Positions 36,354 through 48,726 of a stretch of 64,000 bases of DNA are shown here, piece after piece. The first letter of the stretch is position 1. Each line of letters opens with the position of its first letter. Where the stretch lies: the NCBI RefSeq assembly GCF_011075055.1, contig NC_058152.1, positions 12,273,228-12,337,227 of the forward strand, read 5' to 3'. The notes beneath the pieces were generated by a model. It had not been told where the DNA came from. It made no database searches and was given only the letters and a program-made list of their open reading frames with translations. A program made the translations under genes and the position numbers. The DNA is from Mangifera indica (lineage: Eukaryota > Streptophyta > Magnoliopsida > Sapindales > Anacardiaceae).

Positions 36354-36722
36354 ATGAATGACGTTGCAGATTGTTTGAATGACGCGGATGTTGAAGAAAT
36401 CGTGAAAGAAGGGCAAAACAAGTGGTTGAATGCAGTTGAAATATGCAAAATATTTGAAAACCATGAAAAGCTTCAAATACTTGCTTCTCAACCACAACCA
36501 AGGTCTCCAAGTATTGTTTCATCTGGGATTTTATTTTTCTAACCTTTTTATGGATGGAATTTGGGTAAGTTACATTAATTACAGGTGGCTCCTTTTTCGT
36601 CATTAACCTGCAGAGGCTTTGAGAGTTTAGGAAGGATGACCACACGTGGAGTAAAAAGGAAAAAAAAATAGATGCAAAGTCGATCCGGGAATTTATTAAA
36701 ATTTCAAGGTTCTTGCAATAAT
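36354..36722 (+). pseudogene. CAMTA-like CG-1 domain relic
   Basis: Frame 36354-36542 contains DVEEIVKEGQNKWLNAVEIC and then KIFENHEKLQIL, matching the start of the CG-1 DNA-binding domain of calmodulin-binding transcription activators (family pattern: E-A-x-x-R-W-L-x-x-x-E-I-C-x-I-L-x-N). It ends SSGILFF where the family has SGSLFLF. About 36613-36722 resumes with EFRKDDHTWSKKEKKIDAK, matching the FRKDGHxWRKKKDGKT stretch. A TGA just before it and divergent text in between break the gene. Ankyrin, IQ and other CAMTA parts are not seen. The domain call rests on these two segments in the right order and spacing. Confidence 0.72.
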
Positions 36723-36739
36723 TGGAAATTTGAATTAAC

Positions 36740-39370
36740 AACGAGTGAAATTTTACAGGTTAACATAGATGAGATGTTGAATTGTTTGTATGTTTATTGA
36801 GAAGATAAAACATGTGGATATAAGAAGTTACTGGAATCATAGTGGCATTTCTGGCATAGTATGTCAATGACACATTACTTATCGAAAACGATATACTGAA
36901 TTTGCAAATGCTAAAGACTTAATCATCCAAGCATATTTTTATGAATGACTTGGGAAAAGTAGCATATCTGAATCCTTGTATTAAGATTTATTATGATAGA
37001 TTGCATAAGTTGCTTGGCCAAAGTAATGCACACGTGGACATGGTGCTAAAGATATTCAACATTCAAGAATCCAAGAAAATTGTTTTTTTCTATTTCTAGC
37101 ATATTTTAACTCATTTACCTTGAATGCTGCACATTAGGTATTCAGTATATAGCATGAATTAGACACCTAATTATGTCAATAAATACCAAAGAGTTTTCAG
37201 TATATAGCATGAATCCAGGCGCGTGTAGTATAATACCTTCAATACCAAATCACCACAAATTCAAACAGAAATTCACTTTGAAACAAGAGATTAAGGACAA
37301 ATCTATATAAAGAGACAAATAAAAATTCAAACCTGTTGAGAAGTAGATCGTTGTAAAGTTGCATATGAGTGATAGGGTGTGAATTGGATGTGAATCTCTA
37401 AAGATGACGATGACAATTCAAAAAGTTGCTTCTCAAGATATTAGGAGGGAATTGGTAGAGCGACAATACCATAGGGAGATGGGTGACACTGTGCATGAGA
37501 TTGGCAGTTGGAGTGCAAGAGTTGGTGGGTGGAGGGGATGTAAGAAGAGAAAAATGGTGCCAGCAATGTGAGTGTAAGTAGGTGGCCAAGCCATTTGTTA
37601 GGAGGGCTAAGGCGATTCAAGCAAGAGTAAAACGGTGCAGGTCAAGATGTAGAGAGAATGATTTTGGGGGTAAGCTGTGAGACTCTTGAGGATTTTCTCT
37701 CATCATTCCTTTAATAGAGTGACAAATGTCATGTCTTAATTTGAAAGGAATAGTCAAATGTTCAAACAATAGATTATGGGGTTAAAAATTTAGGCCAAAA
37801 CGTCTAATCCCACCAAAGGTTTAGTTAATTTCCAATTTTTACCCACTAATTTTGAAAAATCTAAATCCACATGGTAAATTATTTATTATTCCTTTTTAAT
37901 ATAATAACAAAAATATCTCATAAATTGCTATAATTTAAATTAAGAATTCATGCTATGTAATTATGAAATTAAATATACAAAAACACCCTTTATATAAAAT
38001 TGTAATTAATTAAAAATAATTTACCAATATAATTTTTTGATTTACCAAATATAAGATGGAAGATTGAATGTAAAATGAAAGAATCACAGTTGAGCCAGAA
38101 TGTTGGAAGTCAATCATCACAAGGATAGTTATGGAAGGGAATGCAACAGACTTCAGACAAGTATAAGAACAGACAAAAGCTATGCAAAATATTCTTTCAA
38201 AAAGCTCAGAAACATGACAAATAATTTTCAGAGTTGCATGTTATTAACTGTTAAAAATTCCGTTTTTTGGAAACTGTCAAACTCTGGCTTTTAGACAATT
38301 GAAATTTATGCATCACTAGCTGCCTAATTCGTATGAAAGCAATGCGAGAATGAAAGAAGATGGTACTGAAAAAGAATTTGAGAACTTGAGTGATGAAAAA
38401 CTGAAAATTTTAATTTCTGCATTATTTAAGAAGCATGATCTACTAAAGACATGAAACACAGAAAACTATTGACAGTAACAACATGCAAAGCTACTAAAGC
38501 CATCTCCGCAACTAACAACTTAAGGAAAATCAATTCTTCTGTAATTGATGATATTCGTACCAGAAAACATTTGCAGGACCTTGAACAAGAGCAGATGAGT
38601 ATCGCAGGGCTAATTCATTGTCAATTTGAACTTCAAATAGTGCAGCAAAGATACAAAAATACAGCTCAACAAATAGGAGCATCAAGGCAAGGGAACAAGA
38701 TGCAATCATCCGTGAAAATCTTAATTGACCAAATTGGTAATTAGCATTTTTAACAAGACAGTATACCACCCACTCTTTTGTTTATGCAAAGAATCCATAG
38801 AACTAATAAACAATAACAAAACCTCATAAGGACAACAAAGAAGCCCCAGCAATAAACTTTAACACTATAACAATCATTTAATGTATTGTTAAGTATACAA
38901 AAAAACAAGATAGAACCCAACAGAGTTATAATCATAAGAATATTAAATAAATGTAGAACAAGTCCACACATTACAATGAATGACTGCACACTAGAAGCGC
39001 AGATCCAAAAAAGCAAAGGAAAGAAAAGAAAGTGAACAGAAAAGATAATCTTTCAACCAATTTGTCTGTCAACTGAAAGACTGCTAAATCATATATCAAT
39101 AAAAATAATATTCGTTACAACCATTCACTAAGGAGCAATGGAGATTGCACCAAAAAAAAAGCATTGAAAAGGTAATAACTTAGCACATCAACGGGAGAGT
39201 TCATCTCAATAAGGGAAAAAAATTCATACCATAGTCTGATGAAGACAACCGGTTCGATGAACTAACGATTTGAAGACAAGTTATGGAGAGTTCGCCGAGA
39301 TTTTGAGTGCCAGAGAGGAGACAAGTTTGAATGACATAGAGCCCACAACTTTTTGACGCCAGACTGTAGA
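36740..39370. other. Intergenic with duplicated fragments
   Basis: 37240-37400 matches 60070-60240 (shared text such as TTCACTTTGAAACAAGAGA and CAAACCTGTTGAGAAGTA), and 37600-37700 matches 56690-56790. These are remnants of segmental duplication. A 97-codon frame at 38451-38744 is Gln/Lys-rich and unrecognised, without a homolog in the window. No confident gene. Confidence 0.5.
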
Positions 39371-39376
39371 GGAGAT

Positions 39377-39508
<132 letters not shown>

Positions 39509-39601
39509 GGTTTTTGACTTGGGAATATATTTGAATTTTTCAAAATTAACAGATGGAAACTAATAATTGAATAAACCTTTTTGGCAAAAAATTGATTTAA
39601 A

Positions 39602-39745
39602 GTAGTACTATATACATAATTTTATACACAAATAATGATATGTCATTATATGATTAAACAGTTCAAAATTAAAGATAAAAAACACTTAATCATATAGTAA
39701 AGCATCATTATCTGTGCATAAAAGTTTTATATATATAGTATTATT
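39602..39745. mobile_element. Palindromic MITE-like element
   Basis: The left half (CTATATACATAATTTTATAC ... CATTATATGATTA) is matched by the inverted right half (TAATCATATAGTAAAG ... TATATATAGTATT) at roughly three quarters of positions. This gives a near-complete hairpin of about 145 bp. Related arms occur at 50.3-50.6 kb, 49.4 kb and 16.8 kb. It has no coding capacity. Confidence 0.6.
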
Positions 39746-39749
39746 AATT

Positions 39750-40310
39750 TATTAACAACATATAAAAATTTATTAACTACTCATTTTCATATTAATAAAA
39801 CTATTTGTACTTATTTTAATTATATAAATAGATACATTTATTGTTATCATATAATTGAGTAATTTTAAATTAATAGTAAAATAATATCAAAACTTTTTAT
39901 GAATTTTAAATAACCCTCTAAAAATTTAAAAAACCCTTTATATTTTCAAAAATTACAATTTATTCTATAATATACAAATATACTACAAAGACAATTTTAT
40001 TATAAAAAAAAGAAATAAGGAATGAGAGTGAAAATACGGAGAAATATTATGTTTTCTTATATAATTTAAATATTTAAAGTGTCATTTTTAATTTTTTGTT
40101 AATATAGTGTTATATGATATTTTGAAAAATAAAATAATAGAGATAAAAGAACAATTTCACTTTTTAATTATGTTATTTCAATAAAGAAGTTTAATTTTGG
40201 ACAAGAAAATATTATTTATATATGATTTTGGATGAAGAAATGTTATTTATGTCAGTTAGGGGTGAAGAAGTGTTTTACAGCCAAACATGGGTGGGAAAAT
40301 GTCATTCACT
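39750..40310. other. AT-rich intergenic
   Basis: Very AT-rich, with no supported gene or named repeat. Confidence 0.4.
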
Positions 40311-40319
40311 CACAAATAA

Positions 40320-41035
40320 AGGTTGCACACAAATCTTACATTTGATAACTAAGCATATTCTTTGATCATTTGGTTGCTGAACAAAAACAGGATGGCTAGG
40401 AACTTGATAATCATAAGAGTTTGGACCAGCCAGAGGATATCTCTCAGGCATTCCTCCATATGCTGCCCTGTCAAAGAAAATGTTGCGTTTTGCTCGCAAG
40501 TGCACAAAACATCAGAAAACAGGCAGAACAAGCCTACGAGAAGCTGCCTTGGCACTGTGAGAAAGAAATCCACGGTATCCTCAGTTTGCTCTTTGTTTCT
40601 TGAAGTTTTGACTTCTACCAAAATCTCCACCCCTTTTCTTATCAGATTTCGACCTCTCCAGTTGTTCAATCCTTCTCTGAAGTGGATCAAGAGGATAGTC
40701 AGGTTCAAGCCTGTACTCTTGGACACAACTAACTACAGCTTTCAAAGCGGCAGGTTCCTGTGCATTTACATCAATCTGTATTGAAAAGAAAATTCTCATT
40801 GAGCATTTAGTTACAAAGGAATTTCCAAGCATCACTCATTATGCTTTAGTATGAAAATTAACCTGTCACTAGTATCTCTACCCGAACTCACACCCTTTCC
40901 CCTGTGAGTTTCTTCTTCAATTCTTCAAGTACGTCTTCAAGAGGGGAACAGGGGGAAAGCTTTCAATAAGCTGGAAGGCATGAATGAAATGTACGGCATC
41001 AATTTGTTTCCCCTGTACAGAGAGTGAGGCTAGAT
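40320..41035 (-). pseudogene. FRIGIDA-like relic downstream of gene C
   Basis: Three exon-like pieces in family order. About 40862-41020: GKQIDAVHFIHAFQLIESFP, PVPLLKTYLKN, then an in-frame stop. About 40600-40774, opened by an AG: DVNAQEPAALKAVVSCVQEY, PLDPLQRRIEQLERSKSDKK, RGGDFGRSQNFKKQRAN, then TGA. About 40335-40490: GGMPERYPLAGPNSYDYQVP, VFVQQPNDQR. These match the C-terminal half of plant FRIGIDA-like proteins, nuclear factors related to the flowering regulator FRIGIDA. The N-terminal coiled-coil exon is absent and at least two stops are present. Homologous relics lie at 56.9-57.6 and 60.3-60.6 kb, each following a TNL 3' end on the same strand. Confidence 0.85.
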
Positions 41036-41079
41036 GATTAGCAAATTTCACATCAAATTATTTCTCCAAGTTATGCCAA

Positions 41080-41750
41080 GCAGCTATGGATATAACAGCT
41101 AATTAATTACTAGTTAATAGCAAGCTTACAGCAGTATCGAAGAGCAACCAATACCCTTTCATAGCCTAGAGAACCAAATAGCAGCAAAACATATCTGTAA
41201 CCATACAACACCTAATTAAGTAGTAGTTAGTAACATAATCCAATTCCAGGCAAGAAAATCCAGAGAATATTAAAATGACAGTCAAGGGAATTTGTGTCCA
41301 CACGCTTAGTTGCCAGTCTGAGATAAAGCCAACCTGACAACACACTGAATAACATTTAAAAAAAGAGGCAGTTCAACATTCTGTAATATAGAACCATAAA
41401 GCATAGACCACGAATGTAAATTGCAGAAAGTTAGCCAAATAGTTCAGAAGGCAACATAAAGTAAAGTTTACCTTGAAACTATTAAACTACTATGCAGTAA
41501 GCCGCATCATCTGTAAAGAATACCATAGGAAAAAGTTCCAAGATTAGGCATATCGTGAACATTAGGTAAACAAGAAGCCCTAGAAATGGAGTAAATTTCC
41601 TCTGGAAGCTTTATTAAATTTTCACAACCATCAGTCATCCCTTTACCATATGAGAAAGGGACATGGGGACATAATGGGGATCTTATGGACATGTTCTGAC
41701 CTAATATTATAAGCTCAGGGATTTTGTATTACCTTTTCTGTAACAACATT
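41080..41750 (-). repeat. TNL 3' flank module, copy after gene C
   Basis: Matches the modules at 60.7-61.86, 57.8-58.5, 23.3-24.3 and 12.96-14.1 kb. A 61-codon frame (41507-41692, IRSPLCPHVPFSYGKGMTDG, then PEEIYSISRASCLPN) is largely conserved at 61085-61279. That may reflect recent duplication rather than coding. Here the module directly abuts the gene C stop because the last intron has been lost. Confidence 0.65.
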
Positions 41751-44700
41751 TCAACCTTCAAGTTTCAATCGCTTATGAGATCTTTCATCATTTTTGTCCG
41801 CTTTTGCATCTCTTCTCAAATCATCATTTTTGGCATATAACAAAGTCACTCCACATTTTTTCACCTGGCTTCGAACCTCACCATTCTTAGTTGCATGTTC
41901 AACGAAGAACTCAACACCACCTTGGCTATTCAAATTGAGTGTAGGAAATTGCTCGAACATCTGAAGGTACTGATAACCTATGACTACATGATCTGATTCA
42001 ATAACGTCCTCTTCTTTAAGAAACTTAAGCCAAAAATGGAATGAGTGAATCAAATAACTAGAAAAAATCATCTCTCCATTAACAATCAAGTTAAATCCAA
42101 CATTTTGGTGATAGTCTTGTAATGATACAACAACACATAAAACGAAACCAATTAAGTTATCATTGACCCAACCTTCTGAAAACTTTATAAAAGATTCATT
42201 ACTTTTTAAGTCAAACCACTTTGGAATTTTGTCTCCAGGGTAAACAATGTTCCCCACTTGCTCAGCCCAAATGATATCCTGCATGTACATTAGTGGTCTA
42301 TTTAATACTATATATTTTAATATTATGTCGTAAGAAACTCTATATTCATAAATCAACAATCCAAGTAAGATTTTCATATAGAAAATATTTTAATTAAAGA
42401 ATTATCAACTTTGTCTTAGATTAAGACTGCATAGTATTTCATTTTACCAAATAAAACTAATTAAATATATTAACTATTTAGTTAACAATAGTAAATTTAT
42501 ATGTATAAAAATATTATACAATAACAAAGGTATATTTTAAATGTAATTTTGTATAATATAATTTAAAGTTAAGAGATGATGAGAATAGTAAATTTAATAG
42601 TATGGTGAGAATAAAAATGTGAGAACTACAAATTAGTGGATTTACTTATAATTGTGAAGAATATTGTGGTGTTAGAATAGTTTTCTTAAATTGATGGACA
42701 TGTTTTATGTTTCTAAAAAAAATGGTGGTTTTTGGTTAATAATGTAAAATAGTGAGTTTCAACCAAAAAATATCGTTCCATAATAAAAGATAGAGTTATG
42801 AAAAAAGTAGAAGTTTCACTTCGGTTTTCAATTTCCTTTCCTATTCTTGATTTTTTGTTTTCTCTTTCACCAAAACCTACATTCTTCTTTCATCAAATTT
42901 GTTCAATGTTTGTTATGGATAGTTTAATTCAATATAATCTTTAATTCAAAATTACTCTATCACAATATAACAAATTTGTGAGCTGTTGACTAAAACTTAT
43001 TGGGTTTTTAGTAATTTAACAGAGTTTTGGGGAGATTTTAGACATTATGCATGAGAAGGGCAGTAGAGTCATTTTCTGGAAATCTGTTTTAATTAAAACA
43101 GATTATAAAACCATTTTTTTTGGCTGTAGACGAATCTGGAAGCTCTCCTCTTCTCTTTTCCTTTGTTCTCTCTGCTAGGGTTATAGGAAATGCATCAATC
43201 CACTATATTTTCATAGATCTAGTTGTCTAAACACTTGAGTCAGTGTATAAGGTCGCTGTGGTGCTCGAGTTTAGAAAGGATTCGAGTTGGCAAGGCTGGA
43301 TTCGTTTCCGTTTGTGTTTGTAATGCTAGATTGGCTTCTAAATCTGTAAGTTGTACTATTTTTCTTACTAATTAATGGATTTGCTAGAGGATTCATCTGC
43401 CTTGGATGTAGGGTTCCAATCTTTTGAACCCGAACCAAGTTAATATTGGTGTGTTGATTTGTGTATGGTTTATTATATGATTCTTGTGCAATTCTTGACT
43501 GAAAATCGATCCGAAACTTTGATTAATATTCAAACTCAGTAAAATAAAACATTAACAAAATTATTTATATGTCAAATAGTAAACTCATTATTGAGTATAT
43601 ATAGTTTTGTCATTACCCTTACAAATACTTCCTTAAAATTTTTATATGCATGAGAAGACAATTAATCTTTTTTTGAGATTATATTGAATTAAACTGTCCA
43701 CTAGTTTCATAACTCAGTATCATTAGGTGTGTATTGACTAAAAAATTCCATCAAGATGATGAAAATAAAGAGAGTTATGTTTAGGGGAGATGTTGAGAAT
43801 AAAAGTGAGTCAACTATTGAAGTTATGTTTAAGAGGAGATGTTGAAGAGAAAGAGAGTTATGTTCAAGGAGAGATGTTGATAATAAAAGTATGAGAAATG
43901 CAAAGTGATGAATCAGTTTGTAATCGTATTTAAGTGTTTGAATTGCAAAGCGGTGAATTTGTTTGTAATGGTATTTAAGTGTTAGAATTACAAAGTGTTG
44001 TATTTAATTGTGATTAAATCAAATCGGTGAGTTTTATTCAAAACTCATTGTTTCATTATAGCACAAACAAGAAGAAGAAAACCTAGCCACGGTATTCAAG
44101 CATCAATCTATCTTCATTCCAAATAATCTCTAGTTTCTTTTCTAGGTTTCAATTAAAAAAATCAAAAAGAGATGGATTGCCAAAACATGTCAATCAAATC
44201 TTCTATATAAATCCTAGTTGTTGTATGCTTAGATGTTGATGATCAATTAAAAAAACAAAAATTCTCTCTTTTTATCTTTTCTCACTTAGCCTACTTGATT
44301 TTGCATAGTAAATATTATAAATTCCCTTTAAATAATTAGTATATTATTATGAAATTTGAATTTAATTATTATATATTATATATAAATATAATAGTTTTAG
44401 CCAAATCATTTTCAGTTTAATACAACTTTAAAAACTTAGTGCAATCCAATACAGCGTACCAAATGCACCCAAAAAATCTCAAGTAGGCAAGACACTACAA
44501 GGATAGGGCTATTTGTTAAGTTTATATAAATTAAAATTTTAATCCACACATCTTTTATTTTTACAATGAAATATGTATACTGATATTTAATTTTTAACTC
44601 TTTTGAATAGGACATTAAAAGTTATAAAGTTTGAAGATTCAAAATTTATAGAAATTGAATTGACATTATAAGAAAACAAAAAAAGTGAGCAAGATAGACT

Positions 44701-47700
44701 TACTTCACAGTGATGCCACACATCTGCATTTCTCTCAATATTCAGGAGAGCGTCTGTCATATCTAATTTTAGTTTGAAACAATTGTGGAACCAGACATCC
44801 GCATTACAAGTCGAAATACCTAGGAATGAAGCTGGTAAACTTGATATCGATTCAAGATATACGCAATTCATTGCCATCATTGTCTCTAACCTGCTTGGAA
44901 GCTCTGGTAAGTATTTAAGCCTCTGGCAATTGCTTAAATAAAGAAATTTCAGGTTAGAGAGGTCTTTGACGCTCTCTGGTAGCGTTTCCAAATTGTTTTG
45001 GCCAAGAATTAAATATTTAAGTGAGAGTAATTGGCCAATATTGCTGGGTAACACTTCGATGCAACAATTAACCAGGTTTAACCTCATCATTCTTTGGAAG
45101 ACAGATAAATCAAAGAGTGGGAAATTCGATTGCTTTTGCATCTTACATCTTGTCAAAGACAATGCCCACAGGTTGATCAAACTTGTCATAAATGTTGGTA
45201 TTTCTGCAAAAGAAATTTCATCCAGTTCCAGGTCCCTCAGAGTTTGTAAATTTCTCATGTCATTAGGCAATCCGTCAAGTTTGGAACAACCCGAGAGATA
45301 AAAAGATTTAAGAGATTTCAACTCACGAATACTATCTGGTAATCTCTCAAGCCTTGAACATTTTCTAAGACTCAATGTTACTAGTCTAAATAAATGCCCT
45401 ATTGATGGGAATTCTTTAATAGCAGTTCCATCTAGATATAATTCTTCAATTGTATTAGGGAGATATGGAACTTCTTTGAGATTTGAGCAATTAGAGAGAT
45501 TAACTACTCGAAGAGATTGGCAATTAGAACTAATTGGAAGATTATCAAAACTTTTGCATCCTTGTAGATTCAGGATAACAAGTTTATGAAGATTACGAAT
45601 AGATGAGAAACTCTCAAGCAAATTTGTGTAATCTTCAAGCTTCAAGCTCTCAAGATTTGGCATAAGTGATAAATCTGGTATACTACATAGACGTTTAGAG
45701 TGACTGATGTCAATATGTTTCAAATTAACAAGTTTCTGTCACAAAAAAAAAAAAAGGAATTGAAACAACATAACTAGCATACATATATTTACAATTTAAA
45801 GCAAAATATATATAGAAGTTAACATATACCTGGTTGCCAGTCCAAAGTTGTTTAAGTTCGCTTTTACGCAAGGAAAGTGCAACAAGGTTCTTTGGATTAA
45901 AATTTGGTGGCAATGATTTGTCAGAATATCCATGCCAGCAAAAGTACCTTAGCTCAGAGAAATCAGACTCAAGTTTCTCAAAACCATGCACCTTCTTTCC
46001 ATGTTTGAACTCATAAATTTTCAAGAATCTTAGGTTTTGCATGTTGTTGAAAGCTTTAGGATTTAAATGCAACTCTTCTACTTCAAACATATCCAAGCAT
46101 ATACTTCGAATTGCTCTAGTTCCCTGGAAATCACAAGCATATTGGTGAAAAGCCAATTTGAAATTGCTTAATTACATCAATTCTTAAGTAATTTACTCTC
46201 AAATATATTTCTTTCTCAAATTTCTTTTCAGAATTTGTAAATAAAATAATAATAGTTGTGTCATTGCTACCCTATACCAAATAATTTAGTTCCCAATGAT
46301 AACTGGAAATGAATATTTAGCTAACTAATATTTTATTATATGTATGTATAAAATAGAAATAAAAAATAAGTGTTCTAGCTCTTACCATATTATACTTCAA
46401 TACTAAAAAGATTGCATCAGGATCCCACAACCGACTATGTTTACCAGGATCATCAATTGATTCTTGCCGAACAATTTCCTTACCCATTTTTTCAAGTAAA
46501 TCATGCATTGTTATGGTGTCAAATGATGTAGTTATGAGACACCTTTCATTGAGAAGATGTATAGAAATATGAGAGTCAAAGTCACGAGCATTCAGGATTG
46601 CTTCTATGAGATCTCTTTTATATCCTTTAAAGAAACATGCAATATCTAAAAATACAACCTTCTCTTTATCATTTAATCCGTCATAACTTATTTTTAACAC
46701 CTTGTGGACATCCACATGAAGACTTGTTCTTAAGTTTTTTAGTGCACTTTCCCATTCTCTCTTCGTTCTCTTGAATAGAAAGGAACCAAGAACTTTAAGA
46801 GCTAGTGGAACACCTTTAGTATAAGCTACTACTACAGATGATAACTCGTTATAATCTTCTGTTGGAGCATTTCCTTTAAAGGCATATAAGGCAAAAAGTT
46901 GAAGGGCATTATGAGAAGATAACCCTGTCATCTCATGAATGTGATCCACTTCATAATTCCTTAGCACATGTTTATCCCTTGTCGTTATAATGATTCGACT
47001 ATCTGAATCGAAGTTGCCAAAAACTCTCATTAAACATTTTATTTGTTCTAACTTCGTTACATCATCAAACACAATGAGAACTTTTTTTTGACTAATGAAA
47101 CTTTTTCTTCTGAAGGTGAATCCATGATTGAGATGTTCATCCCCTAAAATTGCAGAACTCAATTTTTGGCATAAGTCATTTAATCCTTTGCTTTTCTCTG
47201 ATTCTTCTCTAATATTCAAAATGAAGTAAGACGCTTCAAACTGTTTAGAGATTTTTTCAAATATAGCACCAGCAAGAGTAGTTTTTCCTATGCCCCCGAT
47301 ACCCCAAATTCCTAGCTTGCAAACACTTTTTGAACATAATAAATTTTCAATCTCTTCAATTGATGACTCTAGTCCAACTAGGTCCTTGGAAGGAACAACT
47401 GAGGAGTTGTAATCCAATTTCTTCCATACATCATTGACAACATCTTTTACCAGCATTGCCTCATTCCTAAAAATAAAAAATAAACAATTAAATAATATGA
47501 TACTAAAATTAAATGAAATAAATAAATATAACATAATTTTAATTCTTTTCTGTTTATTTTGACTGTTCATTAAATAAAAAATTTTAAAATGTAAGATTGG
47601 CATAATGAAGAACTGCATCATGATATGAATTCAAGTTCATTTCTCAGTGGCACAAAATTTTAGATTCAAATATAATTTGATCATCACTTTCCATGTCCTA

Positions 47701-48628
47701 AAAACTTGTAAAACTTATCAAAGCTAAAATTCAATTCTCAGAAAAAATGTAATAATCGTTAAGTATGTATTTAATGATATATCATATTTAGATAGTAATT
47801 AGCTGTCATTCAAAAAAGTAAAACTGATAATTCGTATTAATGGAAAGTGTTTGTGTTAAGTCTTTCTGTGTTTTGGGCTAGAAGACACACAACAAGAACC
47901 CAACCCAAATTAGCATAGTATAAAATATAAGGTCAAACTTCCAATTGATTATTATTTTGACCATCTGAATCTGTCTCCAGTAAATCTGGAAAAGATAATA
48001 AAAACACAATATATAAGGAACTGCTGTATGTAAGATTATTACATAAAAATTGGTAATTTGTAGCTTCAAAGTACTTACCAAAAAAAAAAAAAAGATTATT
48101 AGTACATAAAAACATTGACAAAAAAATTTACAGTTACCTAGAGTTCTTTGAATCATAGCCAGATAGGTTGGCTGCATCCCTCAAAGCAGCCCTCCATGTC
48201 TGCAACATCTCTGAATCATCCATAAAACGCTTTTCAAGCTCAGCAAATGCTTTCCCAAAATCCCCAGTTTGATTCCTGACATCAGATGGATCTACTTTAT
48301 AGAAGACTGGTATTACGATCTGATCATACGTGTTCTTGCATTTAACTATCTCTTCAAGTTCTCTGAGACACCATCTTGAGGAAGCATACCCTTTAGAAAA
48401 AATGATAACCGAGATCTTTGAATGTTCAATTGCCTTCAAAAGAGATACAGAAATTTCTTCTCCTCTAACAAGGCTATCATCAATGAAAGTTTTAATATTT
48501 TTTTGACAAAAGGCTTCATAAAGATGGCTGGTAATGTTTTGTCGGGTGTCCACACCACGGAAACTAAGGAAAACCTCATACTCTATTTTAGGAGTAATGG
48601 ATGAAGAAGAAGAAGAAGAGGAAGCCAT
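41751..48628 (-). CDS. TNL gene C, complete TIR-NB-LRR immune receptor
   Basis: The one complete open TNL here. Exons: TIR 48138-48628, NB-ARC 46386-47466, LRR-1 45830-46123, LRR-2 44704-45735, C-JID plus tail 41751-42278; 3426 nt, 1141 aa, all introns GT-AG. TIR about residues 17-150: YEVFLSFRGVDTR, catalytic Glu90 in SSRWCLRELEEI. NB-ARC: P-loop GIGGIGKTT at 219-227, kinase-2 KKVLIVFDDV, RNBS-B SRIIITTRD, GLPL box GVPLALKVLGSF, RNBS-D FLDIACFFKG, MHD at 484-486. LRRs 525-966; C-JID 967-1141 with IPKWFDLKSNESF. TNLs sense pathogen effectors in the cell; the TIR makes NAD-derived signals that act through EDS1. The start is MASSSSSS; in-frame upstream ATGs extend to 48691. LRR-1 is 26 codons shorter than in A and B. 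The end NDERSHKRLKLEG comes from a former separate last exon now fused in frame. Confidence 0.93.
42972..43562 (+). mobile_element. Solo LTR (Copia-like) in gene C intron 4
   Basis: 581 bp (42977-43557) beginning TGTGAGCTGTTGAC and ending ATTAACA, flanked by a perfect 5 bp duplication AAATT. It belongs to the same family as the solo LTR in gene B intron 1: both share GATGTAGGGTT ... TTTGAACCCGAACCAAG and the GATTAATATTCAAACTC-like 3' end. Antisense to the TNL, with no internal region. The two copies have different target sites, so they are independent insertions. Confidence 0.87.
43750..43900. repeat. Intronic minisatellite-like repeat in gene C
   Basis: Three imperfect copies of a unit containing GTTATGTTTAAGGGGAGATG followed by TTGAGAATAAAAGTGAGTCA-like text. 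Similar units occur at 63430-63520 (gene D intron), about 25430-25510 (gene B) and inverted in gene A intron 3. The repeat therefore predates the duplication of these genes. Confidence 0.6.
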
Positions 48629-48714
48629 TAAGTGCAAGTGAAGAGAGGCGGTTTGCATAAACAAAGAAGGGTAAACTAAAACATCACCCAATTGAGCAGT
48701 TGAACTAAAATATC

Positions 48715-48726
48715 GCCTTATAAGGC
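48715..48726 (-). promoter_or_regulatory. TATA-like box of gene C
   Basis: The minus strand reads CCTTATAAGGCG about 90 bp upstream of the start codon, at the same relative place as ATATAAAG upstream of gene B. A MITE-like element abuts it on the upstream side. Position and composition only; no transcript evidence. Confidence 0.4.

Noticed and set aside
38451..38744. 97-codon Gln/Lys-rich frame
   Set aside because: No recognisable motif, no second copy, no clear splice or promoter context. Could be an exon of something, but not supportable.
40362..40784. 140-codon plus-strand frame
   Set aside because: It is the antisense shadow of the FRIGIDA-like relic.
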